NCBI RefSeq assembly: GCF_040654195.1
Contig: NZ_JBFAHM010000012.1
Coordinates: 186,001 to 250,000 of the forward strand
DNA from: Hamadaea sp013361475
Lineage (GTDB): Bacteria; Actinomycetota; Actinomycetes; Mycobacteriales; Micromonosporaceae
DNA length: 64,000 nucleotides
Direction of reading: 5' to 3'
Below the pieces are notes generated by a model. It was not told the DNA's origin. It worked only from the letters and a program-made list of their open reading frames with translations, and did no database searches. Positions 24,200-32,170 of this stretch are shown piece by piece. Positions within the stretch are counted from its first letter, which is position 1. Every line of letters starts with the position of its first letter. The translations under genes were made by a program, and so were the position numbers.

Positions 24200-25648
24200 A
24201 TGTCACGCGCCCACGTGCGATCGCTGCTCACCTGTCTGACCCTCACCCTGGCCCTCACCCCGGCCCTCACCGTGGTGGCGCCCGCACCGGCGCAGGCCGC
24301 ACCCGTGAGCGTCGGGGTGGGCACGCAGTTCACAGACACGTCCGGCAACCTGGTGCACGCCCACGGCGGCGGCATGATCAAGGTCGGCTCGTACTACTAC
24401 TGGTTCGGCGAGGACCGCCACTCGGACGGGACGTTCCAGTACGTCTCCGCCTGGCGATCCACCGACCTGAAGACCTGGGAGTTCCGCAGTCACGCGCTGA
24501 GCCAGTCGAGCGCGGCGGAGCTGCAGTCGGCCAACATCGAACGGCCGAAGGTGATCTACAACGCCGCGACCGGCAAGTACGTCATGTGGATGCACAAGGA
24601 GAACGGCGCCGACTACAGCGAGGCCCGCGCGGCGGTCGCGGTGTCGTCGAGCGTCGAGGGTCCCTATACGTACCTCGGCAGTTTCCGGCCGCTCGGCACG
24701 CACATGTCCCGGGACATCACGACCTTCGTGGACGACGACGGGTCGGCGTACATGGTCTCGGCGGCGGCCAACAACGCCAACCTCAACGTCTATCGCCTCA
24801 CCGCCGACTACACCGCCATCGGCTCGCTGGTCCAGGTGCTGTGGGCCGGCTCCTACCGCGAGGCGCCCGCGCTGTTCAAACGCAACGGCGTCTACTTCCT
24901 GCTCACCTCGGCCGCCACCGGCTGGGCGCCGAATCAGCAGCGGTACGCCACCGCCACCAGCATCGCGGGCAGTTGGAGCGCGCTGGCCGACGTCGGCGAC
25001 TCGACGGCGTACGGCTCGCAGACCGCGTATGTGCTGCCGGTGCAGGGCACCTCCGGCACCTCCTACCTCTATCTCGGGGACCGGTGGGCCGGTGCTTGGG
25101 GCGGCCCGGTGATCGACTCCCGCTACGTCTGGCTGCCGCTGACCTTCCCCACGTCGACGAGCCTGAGCATGGCGTACGCCGGAACGCTGACCGTCGACGC
25201 CGCGGCCGGAACCGTCGCCGCCACCAGTTCCGGCTGGGAGCGGCTGACCCTGCGCCATTCGGGCCAGTGCCTCGACGTACGCAGCGCCTCGACCGCCAAC
25301 AACGCCGCGATCACGCAGTACACCTGCAACGGCGGCACGAACCAGCAGTGGCGGGTGCAGTCGATCGGGGGCGGCTACTACCAGGTCGTCGCACGCAACT
25401 CGGAGAAGTGCCTGGACGTGACCTCGGGCAGCACCGCCGACGGGGCCGCGCTGATCCAGTACACCTGCGGCACCGGGACCAACCAGCAGTGGTCGCTGGT
25501 CTCCTCGGGCGGTTACGTCTCCCTCGTCGCCCGGCACTCCGGCAAGTGCGCCGACCTGCCCAGCTCGTCGACGACGGCGAACACTCAGCTCAAGCAATAT
25601 CCGTGCAACGGAGGTGCCAACCAGCAGTTCACGCGGACAGCTTTGTGA
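24200..25648 (+). CDS. Secreted family 43-like glycoside hydrolase with C-terminal ricin-type lectin (CBM13)
   Basis: 482 residues from ATG 24200 (AGGGAGAA upstream; GTG 24194 is less likely). A Sec signal peptide of about 35 residues ends in APAQA. Residues ~40-335 form a five-bladed-propeller hydrolase domain: HAHGGGMIKVGSYYYWFGED near the start, NIERPKVIYNAATGKYVMWMH (middle Glu/Arg region), SRDITTFVDDDGSAYMVSA, YREAPALFKRNG and YLGDRW near the end. This resembles galactan- or arabinan-active GH43. Residues ~345-482 hold three ricin B repeats with QxW motifs (NQQWRV, NQQWSL, NQQFTR). It probably degrades plant side-chain polysaccharide outside the cell. A strong terminator follows. Confidence 0.82.
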   Translation: MSRAHVRSLLTCLTLTLALTPALTVVAPAPAQAAPVSVGVGTQFTDTSGNLVHAHGGGMIKVGSYYYWFGEDRHSDGTFQYVSAWRSTDLKTWEFRSHALSQSSAAELQSANIERPKVIYNAATGKYVMWMHKENGADYSEARAAVAVSSSVEGPYTYLGSFRPLGTHMSRDITTFVDDDGSAYMVSAAANNANLNVYRLTADYTAIGSLVQVLWAGSYREAPALFKRNGVYFLLTSAATGWAPNQQRYATATSIAGSWSALADVGDSTAYGSQTAYVLPVQGTSGTSYLYLGDRWAGAWGGPVIDSRYVWLPLTFPTSTSLSMAYAGTLTVDAAAGTVAATSSGWERLTLRHSGQCLDVRSASTANNAAITQYTCNGGTNQQWRVQSIGGGYYQVVARNSEKCLDVTSGSTADGAALIQYTCGTGTNQQWSLVSSGGYVSLVARHSGKCADLPSSSTTANTQLKQYPCNGGANQQFTRTAL

Positions 25649-25674
25649 AGCGCGTACCGCTGTTGGAAGCGCGT

Positions 25675-25700
25675 GCCGGGTCGGGTCAGCCCGACCCGGC
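25675..25700. terminator. Bidirectional hairpin terminator between convergent genes
   Basis: Perfect 11-bp arms GCCGGGTCGGG / CCCGACCCGGC with a 4-base loop. It lies 26 bases after the GH43-ricin stop and 11 bases beyond the stop of the convergent ABC permease gene, so it can serve both. Confidence 0.75.
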
Positions 25701-25711
25701 GAGAAGAACCG

Positions 25712-26758
25712 TCAGCCGCCGTGGCGGCGCAGCCGATGGAACGCGTACGCACACAGCAGGGCGGTGATGGCGGCGTACACGCCGAACTCCCACCACTGGA
25801 ACGTCCAATAGCGATCGCCCGGCTGGTACGTGACCGCCTGCCGGAAGGTCTGGCCGAGCCGGACGACGCAGTCGTGCATCTGCTGGGCGACCTCGGCCGG
25901 GACCGGTCCCGCCGCTTTGCCGCCGCCGTCCTGGCCGATCGTCGGGCAGGTCGAGCGGAAGACCGCGTCGGTGAGCGGCCTGCCGGTCCCGTCGACCACC
26001 TCAGCCGATCGGATCCACGCGTTCGGCAGGTCCGGCGGCGGCGGTTGCAGACTCGCCTTCGGGATGCCGAGGAGGATGTTGCCGCCGGAGCCGTACCCGG
26101 TGTGATCCGGATCGAGGGCGAACGCCGTCCTCTCCGGCGTGGCGGCCAGCGGCCGGATCCAGCTGGTCACCGCGATCCGCACAGCCAGTACGCCACCGAA
26201 CGTCAAGGCCATGGCCGGGAGCGTCCGGCGCGTCACCAGACCCAGGGTCAGGCCGGCGGCGAGGGCGAACAGCGCGTACCCGACGGGCACGAGGTCGCGC
26301 TGGTCGAAGGTGCCGTAGACGGCGGCTGCCGCCTTGTCCAGCGGTTCCGCCCACCACGTGACGAGCAGGCTCAGCAGCCCGGTGAGCACGACGGTCGCGG
26401 TCCCGACGACGAACATCTTCGCTGCGAGCCAGCGCGTCCGGCTGATGCTCTGCGTCCAGACCAGCCGGTGCGTACCGGTCTCCACCTCGCGGGCCACCAT
26501 GGGCGCGCCCCAGAACGCGCCGACCAGAGCGGGCGTCACGAGGACGACGAGTCCGACCGCCGTGCTCAGTGGCGCGTTGCTGCGGACGAAGGTGACGAGC
26601 GCCGGGCAATCGGGGTCGTCCCCGCAGGCCCGATGGGCGGCGGCCGCCGCGGTGGCCAGGTGCGACCGGGTCGCGAGGACCACTGCGGCGAGAGCGAGCA
26701 GTCCGATCGCGGCGGCCCACGCCGACGCGCGGAACTGTCGGAGGGCGAGCCTGATCAT
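25712..26758 (-). CDS. ABC-2 type exporter permease
   Basis: 348 residues with about six hydrophobic helices: AAAIGLLALAAVVLAT at the N-terminus, TAVGLVVLVTPALVGAFWGAPMVAREVETGTHRLVWTQSISRTRWL (the ABC-2 signature around VARE...W.QS.SR), ATVVLTGLLSLLVTWW, VGYALFALAAGLTLGLV, and a final helix near VYAAITALLCAYAF. A large extracellular loop (~230-315) lies between the last helices. ATG 26758 overlaps the ATPase stop (ATGA). With the ATPase it forms a small exporter of unknown substrate, encoded opposite a two-component system that may regulate it, as in peptide-antibiotic-sensing loci. Confidence 0.8.
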   Translation of the reverse strand: MIRLALRQFRASAWAAAIGLLALAAVVLATRSHLATAAAAAHRACGDDPDCPALVTFVRSNAPLSTAVGLVVLVTPALVGAFWGAPMVAREVETGTHRLVWTQSISRTRWLAAKMFVVGTATVVLTGLLSLLVTWWAEPLDKAAAAVYGTFDQRDLVPVGYALFALAAGLTLGLVTRRTLPAMALTFGGVLAVRIAVTSWIRPLAATPERTAFALDPDHTGYGSGGNILLGIPKASLQPPPPDLPNAWIRSAEVVDGTGRPLTDAVFRSTCPTIGQDGGGKAAGPVPAEVAQQMHDCVVRLGQTFRQAVTYQPGDRYWTFQWWEFGVYAAITALLCAYAFHRLRRHGG

Positions 26759-27480
26759 GAGTTCGGCGTCCTTTCCGCAGCGGCCTGGGTGAGCTGGTCG
26801 AGCACGATGCGTTCCACCTCGGCCGGGGAACCGCACACCTCGGCGATGGCGGACGCCAGCCGGACACGGCCGCCCGCGAGCACCACGACATGCGTACAGA
26901 CGTGGGACAGATCGGCGACCAGATGCGTGGAGAGCACGACGGCGGTGCCCGCGGCCGCAGCGGCTGCCGCTGTCTCGTCGAGGAACGCCCGCCGCGCGAG
27001 CGGGTCGAGGGCGGCCACCGGCTCGTCGAGGATCAGCAGGTCGGGCCGCTTCGACAGGGCGATGGTGAGGGCAAGCTGAGCCCGCTGACCCCCGGAGAGC
27101 CCACCGGCCCGCTGCCGCAGCGGCAGACCCAGCCGGTCGATCCGGCTTGCCGCGGCGACGGCGTCCCAGCGGCGCGGATTCAGCCCGGCGCCCAGGCTCA
27201 GGTGGTCGGCCACGGTGAGCCCGGCGTAGGTCGGCGCGTCCTGTGCGACGAACCCGACGCGACCGGACCGCATCATCGTGGCAGGCGGGCCGCCCAGCAC
27301 CCGGACCGCGCCTGACGTCGGCGGCAGCAGACCGACGATCATCTGCAACAGGGTGGACTTGCCCGCGCCGTTCGGCCCGACCAGGCCGACGATCGCGCCC
27401 TCGGGCACGGCCAGCGTGCAGTCGTGCAACGCCCATCGCCGCCGGTAACGCTTGGCGAGGGCCTCGGTTTCCAGGATCAT
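26755..27480 (-). CDS. ABC transporter ATP-binding protein
   Basis: 241 residues. Walker A GPNGAGKST, Q-loop VGFVAQDAPTY, signature LSGGQRAQLALTIAL, Walker B LLILDEPVAALDP and H-loop LSTHLVADLSH are all intact. It powers the ABC-2 permease encoded by the overlapping downstream gene. The ribosome site before ATG 27480 is weak. The 89-base gap to the divergent response regulator carries TGTCACC direct repeats and may be the shared control region. Confidence 0.88.
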   Translation of the reverse strand: MILETEALAKRYRRRWALHDCTLAVPEGAIVGLVGPNGAGKSTLLQMIVGLLPPTSGAVRVLGGPPATMMRSGRVGFVAQDAPTYAGLTVADHLSLGAGLNPRRWDAVAAASRIDRLGLPLRQRAGGLSGGQRAQLALTIALSKRPDLLILDEPVAALDPLARRAFLDETAAAAAAAGTAVVLSTHLVADLSHVCTHVVVLAGGRVRLASAIAEVCGSPAEVERIVLDQLTQAAAERTPNS

Positions 27481-27504
27481 GCCGTCGAGTTCTACGCGGA
27501 ACCG

Positions 27505-27547
27505 GGTGACAGCCCGGTCACACGCCCGCTGTCACCGCGGTGTCACC
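27505..27547 (+). promoter_or_regulatory. TGTCACC direct repeats: candidate response-regulator operator
   Basis: TGTCACC occurs at 27530-27536 and 27541-27547, 11 bp apart, the spacing of OmpR-family half-sites. A related GGTCAC at 27516-27521 and an inverted GTGAC at 27506-27510 extend the cluster. It sits between the ABC exporter and the two-component genes and could control both. Confidence 0.5.
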
Positions 27548-27569
27548 TGCGGGCTGGCATGCTGGGCCG

Positions 27570-28226
27570 ATGCGAGTACTGGTCGCGGAGGACCACCGGC
27601 TGCTCGCCGAGACGATCGGGACCGGGCTGCGCCGTGAAGGCATGGCGGTCGACGTGGTGACCGACGGCGGCGAAGCGTTGCACCGGCTGGACTCCACGGC
27701 GTACGACGTGCTGGTGCTCGACCGCGGGCTGCCGATCGTCTCCGGTGACGACGTCTGCCGTCAGGTGGGCGCGCGCGGGCTGCCCGCCCGCGTCCTGATG
27801 CTCACCGCGGCGGGCACGCTCACCGACCGAGTCACCGGGCTCGACCTCGGCGCCGACGACTACCTGACCAAACCGTTCGATTTCCCGGAACTGGTCGCCC
27901 GGGTACGCGCGCTCGGCCGGCGGTCCGTCGCCCCGGTGCCGCCGGTGTTGCGGGTCGCCGACGTCGAACTCGACCCGGCCCGCCGGACGGTCACCCGGTC
28001 CGGCCGGCCGGTGCCGCTCACCGCCAAGGAGTTCACGCTGCTGGCGTATCTGATGGCCCGGCCCGGCCGGGTGGTGTCGGCGGAGGAGCTGCTCGACCAC
28101 GTCTGGGACGAGGCGGCCAACCCGTTCACCACCACGGTGAAGACCACGCTCGGCCGGCTGCGCGCCAAACTCGGGCCCCCGCCGATCATCACCACGATCC
28201 GGGAAGGTGGCTATCGTGTCGGCTGA
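27570..28226 (+). CDS. OmpR-family response regulator
   Basis: 218 residues from ATG 27570; an in-frame GTG at 27540 lies inside the repeated operator and is unlikely. The receiver domain shows MRVLVAEDHRLLAETI, phospho-acceptor Asp in VLVLDRGLPI, MLTAAG and DDYLTKPFDFPEL. The winged helix (~125-218) has PLTAKEFTLLAYLMARPGRVVSAEELLDHVWDE and TTLGRLRAKLG, ending IREGGYRVG. It pairs with the sensor kinase that overlaps its 3' end. It is probably autoregulated and may control the divergent ABC exporter. Confidence 0.85.
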   Translation: MRVLVAEDHRLLAETIGTGLRREGMAVDVVTDGGEALHRLDSTAYDVLVLDRGLPIVSGDDVCRQVGARGLPARVLMLTAAGTLTDRVTGLDLGADDYLTKPFDFPELVARVRALGRRSVAPVPPVLRVADVELDPARRTVTRSGRPVPLTAKEFTLLAYLMARPGRVVSAEELLDHVWDEAANPFTTTVKTTLGRLRAKLGPPPIITTIREGGYRVG

Positions 28227-29337
28227 CCGGCCGCGGCTGCGTACGCGGCTCGCTGTGTTCTACGCCCTGACCGCGGTCGGCCTCGGCGCGGGACCCCTGG
28301 CCGTGGTCGGCCTCGGCGCCTGGTCCGGCGGATCCACGGAGGAATACGGGTCGCCGCCGGGACCGCCGGACAACACCCTGACCGTGCTGCTCGCCGCACT
28401 ACTGGGACTGCTCGTGGTCGCCCTCGCCGCCGCTCCGATCGGCTGGCTGCTCGCAGGCCGCGCAGTCCGTCCGCTCCAAGAGCTGACCACCGCCGCCGGG
28501 GGCGCGGCCCCGGACCGGCTGCCCGGCCACGGCGAACTCGGGAAATACCAGGAGTACGCCGACCTGTCGGCCACGCTGACCGGCTTGTACGCCCGCCTCG
28601 ACAGTGCGTACGCCGCCCAGCGACGGTTCGTCGCCGACGCCTCCCACGAGCTGCGTACGCCGTTGACCGTCCAACGTGCCCTGATCCAGGTCAAGCTGGC
28701 TGACCCCGAGGCGGACGCGACCTCCCTCCGCGCGGTATGCGAAGAGGTGCTCCGCCTCGGGGATCAGCAGGAGCGGCTGGTCGGAGCCCTGCTGGCGTTG
28801 GCGCAGGGGGAGCAGCGCCCGGTGGCCGCCGAACCGGTCGACCTGGCCCGGCTCGCCGCCGACGCGGTGGCCGCCCGCCGCGCCTCCGCCGAGAGCCGAG
28901 GCCTGACCGTACGCACGGACATCCGACCGGCGCTGGTGTCCCGGGCCGATCCGACGCAACTGTCCAGCCTGATCGGCAATCTGCTCGACAACGCCGTCAG
29001 CTACAACGTGGACAGTGGCCGGATCGACGTCGCGACGCGGTGTGTGGCCGGGCGTACCGTCCTCACCGTGGGCAACACCGGGCCGATCGTGCCGCCCGAA
29101 GCGGTCGGCCGGATCCTGCAGCCGTTCCAGCGTCTCGGGCCGTCTCTTCAGGCCGACGGGCCGCAGACTGACCGGCCGCAGACCGATCAGCCGAGTGCTG
29201 CGCAGCCGCAGACCGGGAACTCCGGCTTGGGACTGGCGATCGTCCGTGCCATCGCGGGCAGCCATGACGCCGACCTTCACGTTCGCGCCAATGTGGATGG
29301 AGGGCTCACCGTCACGGTCGCGTTCCCCGAAACCTGA
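28216..29337 (+). CDS. Sensor histidine kinase, partner of the preceding regulator
   Basis: 373 residues from GTG 28216 (GGGAAGG eight bases upstream), overlapping the regulator gene by 11 bases. Two membrane helices (~10-32 and ~55-78) flank a short external loop rich in Gly/Ser/Pro. A HAMP-like segment (AGRAVRPLQELT) precedes HisKA with DASHELRTPLTVQRALIQ and a HATPase domain with NLLDNAVSYNV and GLGLAIVRAIAG. The external loop is only ~22 residues, as in intramembrane-sensing kinases that watch ABC exporters. An unusual insert of PQTD/PQTG repeats lies in the ATP lid between the F and G2 boxes. Confidence 0.83.
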   Translation: MSADRPRLRTRLAVFYALTAVGLGAGPLAVVGLGAWSGGSTEEYGSPPGPPDNTLTVLLAALLGLLVVALAAAPIGWLLAGRAVRPLQELTTAAGGAAPDRLPGHGELGKYQEYADLSATLTGLYARLDSAYAAQRRFVADASHELRTPLTVQRALIQVKLADPEADATSLRAVCEEVLRLGDQQERLVGALLALAQGEQRPVAAEPVDLARLAADAVAARRASAESRGLTVRTDIRPALVSRADPTQLSSLIGNLLDNAVSYNVDSGRIDVATRCVAGRTVLTVGNTGPIVPPEAVGRILQPFQRLGPSLQADGPQTDRPQTDQPSAAQPQTGNSGLGLAIVRAIAGSHDADLHVRANVDGGLTVTVAFPET

Positions 29338-29338
29338 G

Positions 29339-30715
29339 TCATTCGACGCGCGGGTGCACCCGGCAGTTGGTGTGGAGGTATCGGGCCGCTCCGTCGGCGA
29401 AGTCGTAGATCGCGACCGTCTGCGTGTCCTCGAGTGCGTCGGTCGGTGGCATGAGGAAGTGCGTCTCGCTGACGGGCAGCAGGTCGTAGCGGACGCGGTC
29501 CGGTTTGCCGAGGAACTCCGCCTGCATCGGATCCATCACCAGGGTCAGGTGGAGGCGGCCGGCCTCGGCCGACACCTCGAACCGGGCGCCGGGTCGTTCG
29601 TAGACGCCCACGTACCGGGCCGGGTCGAGACTCAGGGTCGGGTCGGGCGTGGGCTGCTCCGGGATGGTGACCTCGCCGAGATCGGTGAGGAGGTGGTTGA
29701 CCACCTCGCGGTAGAAGGCTTCCCGCGGACCGCCGTTGGTGAGCAGCACGATCGCGGTGTTCGACTCCGGCAGGACGCGGAGCCGGGCGTTCTGGCCGAT
29801 CGTGCTGCCGTCGCTCGCGTACACGGTCTGCCCGTGCCAGTCGCAGACGATGAGGCCGAGCGCCCACTCCGGCCCGAACATGTAGGGGTCCGGCACCGGC
29901 ACCCGCGACCGCTTCATCTCCCGGACGCTCTCCACTGACAGGATGCGCTTTCCGTTGGGCGCCAAGCCTTCGGTGAGCAGAACGTGTGCCATCGCGAGCA
30001 CCTCCCGGACCGTCGACGTGACGTTGCCGCCGGGACCGAACGCGCGTGGCAGGTAGTCCACCGGGGTGACGACGGGATCCTGCTCGGGAGCCAGCGTCAG
30101 ATGGCCGGTCGCCGCCCGCGCCTCGTCCACCTGCTCCCGCCGGCTGTTCGTACTCGTCAGCCCCATCGGCTCGAACAGCCGATCCCGCATGACGTCGTCC
30201 CAGCGCTTGCCGTCCCGCACCTCGAGAATGCGGGCGAGCACGGCGTACCCGAGGGCGGCGCTGTAGCCGTGGGTGTGGCCGAGTGGGAAGACCTGCGGTG
30301 CGTCGGCGATGCCGTCGACCATGCGCTCGTAGACGTCGTCCTCCTCGCCGGGATCGCCGTACGCCTCCTCGATGCCGCTGGTGTGGTACAGCAGGTGACG
30401 CGGGGTCACCCGTGCGCTGACCTCGGGATCGGCGACCGTGAATCCTGGCAGGTGATGGCGTACCGGGGCGTCCAGGTCGACCTTGCCCTCATCGGCCAGT
30501 TGCAGGAAGGCCAGCGCGGTCCAGGTCTTCGTCATCGAACCGCACTGGTAGACCGTGTCCGTCGTCGCGGGTTCCCGCGTGAGCACGTTCTTGACGCCGA
30601 CGGCGACCTCGGTCACCTCGCCGTCCCGCAGTACGCCGATCGCCGCGCTCGGGATGGCGTACTCCGTGAGGAGTCCGGCGACCCGGGCGCGCAACCGGGG
30701 CAGGTCGATGGTCAT
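29339..30715 (-). CDS. Serine beta-lactamase-like hydrolase
   Basis: 458 residues. Class C beta-lactamase/DD-peptidase fold motifs: SxxK in CGSMTKTW, TPRHLLYHTSG, the YxN-like Tyr in GYSAALGYAVLARI, and GQNARLRVLPESNTAIVLLTNGG near the end of the catalytic domain. The last ~110 residues form a separate beta domain (YVGVYERPGARFEVSAEAGRLHLTL). There is no signal peptide, so it is probably a cytosolic esterase or amidase rather than a lactamase. ATG 30715 overlaps the stop of the small upstream gene (ATGA), so the two are translated together. Confidence 0.82.
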   Translation of the reverse strand: MTIDLPRLRARVAGLLTEYAIPSAAIGVLRDGEVTEVAVGVKNVLTREPATTDTVYQCGSMTKTWTALAFLQLADEGKVDLDAPVRHHLPGFTVADPEVSARVTPRHLLYHTSGIEEAYGDPGEEDDVYERMVDGIADAPQVFPLGHTHGYSAALGYAVLARILEVRDGKRWDDVMRDRLFEPMGLTSTNSRREQVDEARAATGHLTLAPEQDPVVTPVDYLPRAFGPGGNVTSTVREVLAMAHVLLTEGLAPNGKRILSVESVREMKRSRVPVPDPYMFGPEWALGLIVCDWHGQTVYASDGSTIGQNARLRVLPESNTAIVLLTNGGPREAFYREVVNHLLTDLGEVTIPEQPTPDPTLSLDPARYVGVYERPGARFEVSAEAGRLHLTLVMDPMQAEFLGKPDRVRYDLLPVSETHFLMPPTDALEDTQTVAIYDFADGAARYLHTNCRVHPRVE

Positions 30716-30969
30716 CGGGGGAGTCCGACCGCGTTCGCGGCGTCCGCCTCGAAGTACTCCGTCGTCGCGTACGCCCCGGTGGAGGCCTCGAAGAACTCCC
30801 GGACCCCGGCGACGGAGTCGTGGACGATCACGTTCACCGCCTGGGTGCCGTCCTTGCTGGCGACGGCCAGGACCCACTTCGCACCCTTGGGCAGCTTCGA
30901 GTGCGCCTTCTTCAGCGCGTTCCAGAACTTGGCGTCGTCCGAGACGGCCGACACGGTCAGCACGTGCAT
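30712..30969 (-). CDS. Small protein of unknown function coupled to the serine hydrolase
   Basis: 85 residues from ATG 30969, with GGAAGGGAG six bases upstream. Sequence features: VLTVSAVSDDAKFWNALKKA at the N-terminus, LAVASKDGTQAVNVIVHDSVAGVREFFEA in the middle. The alternating strands and helices suggest a small dimeric alpha-beta (ferredoxin-like) fold. I do not recognise the family. It overlaps the hydrolase gene and lies opposite an HTH regulator, with palindromes and repeats between them, so the pair is probably the regulator's target. Confidence 0.65.
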   Translation of the reverse strand: MHVLTVSAVSDDAKFWNALKKAHSKLPKGAKWVLAVASKDGTQAVNVIVHDSVAGVREFFEASTGAYATTEYFEADAANAVGLPR

Positions 30970-30995
30970 CACGCTCTCCCTTCCTCGCAGCGGTC

Positions 30996-31011
30996 TTTCC
31001 GAATACGGAAA
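30996..31011 (-). promoter_or_regulatory. Palindromic operator TTTCCG-N4-CGGAAA
   Basis: A perfect 6-bp inverted repeat with a 4-base centre, 27 bases before the small-gene start. It is in the right place to be the operator of the divergent GbsR-type regulator on the hydrolase operon. Confidence 0.45.
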
Positions 31012-31089
31012 AGCTACGTTGCGTTTTCCAGCAAGGCAACATAGGAACGCGCGAAATGCCTTGCTAGAAGCCAATCGTTGCAACAGAAA

Positions 31090-31146
31090 TGTGAGTGAAC
31101 GCAATGCCGACCGCGAGCCGTTGCACTGTACTGTGAGTGAACGCAA
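31090..31146 (+). promoter_or_regulatory. Two 15-bp direct repeats upstream of the HTH regulator
   Basis: TGTGAGTGAACGCAA is repeated exactly at 31090-31104 and 31132-31146, 42 bp (four helical turns) apart. Each is preceded by CGTTGCA, which together with CGCAA forms an inverted TTGC...GCAA pattern. A further AACGCAA lies on the other strand at 31019-31025. Probably autoregulatory sites; the second copy abuts the ribosome site. Confidence 0.55.
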
Positions 31147-31161
31147 GGAGAGGAGCCGCCG

Positions 31162-32091
31162 ATGCCAGGAGGCAGGCTGACCCAGGAGGACCGCCGGCAG
31201 ATCGCGGTCTGGCTCGCCGACGGAATCGGCTACGCCGAGATCGGCCGCCGGCTCGGCCGCCCGACCTCCACGATCAGCCGCGAGGTCGCGCGCAACGGCG
31301 TACCCGGGGATTATCTGGCCGAGCACGCACAGCAGGCCGCCGGCGACCGGGCGCGTCGTCGCAAGCCGGCGCGACCGCCCGGACTCGCCGCGGCCGGGAG
31401 CGATGCGGTCCGTGAGTTCGTGGAGGAGTTCGCGGTCCTGCTCGCCGCGACCGGCCTACCGCGGATGACCGCCCGGGTGTTCGGCTGCCTGCTCACCGCG
31501 GACGCGACCGGCCTGACCGCAGCGGACCTGGTCGGGCGGCTGCACGTGAGCCCGGCGTCGGTGTCGAAGTCGATCGCCTACCTCGAAGCCATGGACCTCG
31601 TCGTCCGCCGCCCGGCCGCCGGCCGCCGGGAGCGTTACGTCATCGACGACGACGTCTGGCTTCGAGCCTGGCAGACCGACACCAGCGCGCATGGAGACAT
31701 CGCGACCGCGACGCGGCGGGGCATCGAGATCTTCGGCGCGGACAGCACCGCCGGCCGGCGGCTCGGGCAGATGGGCCAGTTCTTCGGCCGGCTCAGCGAG
31801 CACATGAGCGGCAGTACGCTCGCCGAACCCGTCGTCTACGACGCGTTGACGGTGCTCGCCGCCCTGATGTACGCCGCCCGCCCGCTCACCCCGGCCGAAC
31901 TGGCCGCCGCGCTCGGCTGGCCGCCGGATCGGGTGACCGCCGCGCTCGACGCGATCGACGGGCAACCCGCGATCGCCGATCCCTTTGCCCTCCAGGCGAT
32001 CGGCGCTACTTATGCCCTCGTCCCCCGACTCGACCGCCTCAGCTCCGCCCAACGCGAGGCGCTCACGGCGCTCGCACCGCTCAGCTCGTGA
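31162..32091 (+). CDS. Transcriptional regulator: IS30-type HTH fused to a GbsR/MarR-like domain
   Basis: 309 residues from ATG 31162, with AAGGAG and GGAG just upstream. Residues 5-45 (RLTQEDRRQIAVWLADGIGYAEIGRRLGRPTSTISREVARN) are the helix-turn-helix otherwise found at the N-terminus of IS30 transposases. Residues ~75-180 are a MarR/GbsR winged helix (LPRMTARVFGCLLTADATGLTAADLVGRLHVSPASVSKSIAYLEAMDLVVRR). A helical C-terminal region contains a possible second winged helix (LTPAELAAALGWPPDRVTAALDAI). There is no DDE catalytic domain, so it is not a transposase. Two or three DNA-binding units in one chain fit the repeated 15-bp boxes upstream. Confidence 0.8.
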   Translation: MPGGRLTQEDRRQIAVWLADGIGYAEIGRRLGRPTSTISREVARNGVPGDYLAEHAQQAAGDRARRRKPARPPGLAAAGSDAVREFVEEFAVLLAATGLPRMTARVFGCLLTADATGLTAADLVGRLHVSPASVSKSIAYLEAMDLVVRRPAAGRRERYVIDDDVWLRAWQTDTSAHGDIATATRRGIEIFGADSTAGRRLGQMGQFFGRLSEHMSGSTLAEPVVYDALTVLAALMYAARPLTPAELAAALGWPPDRVTAALDAIDGQPAIADPFALQAIGATYALVPRLDRLSSAQREALTALAPLSS

Positions 32092-32097
32092 GCGCTG

Positions 32098-32170
32098 TGA
32101 TCATTGCGTCAGCCATGCTGTTTGAACGGGCAAATCGCCGCGCGAAGCAGCATGGGTGACGCGATGATCA
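32098..32170. terminator. Long bidirectional hairpin between convergent genes
   Basis: Arms of 23 bp (TGATCATTGCGTCAGCCATG... and its near-complement ending GATGATCA) pair at 21 positions with one G-T wobble and one mismatch, around a 27-base loop. It starts 7 bases after the regulator stop and its right arm overlaps the stop codon of the convergent membrane-protein gene. Confidence 0.6.

Noticed and set aside
31162..32091. IS30 transposase
   Set aside because: Only the N-terminal HTH resembles IS30; there is no DDE domain, no inverted ends and the rest is MarR-like.
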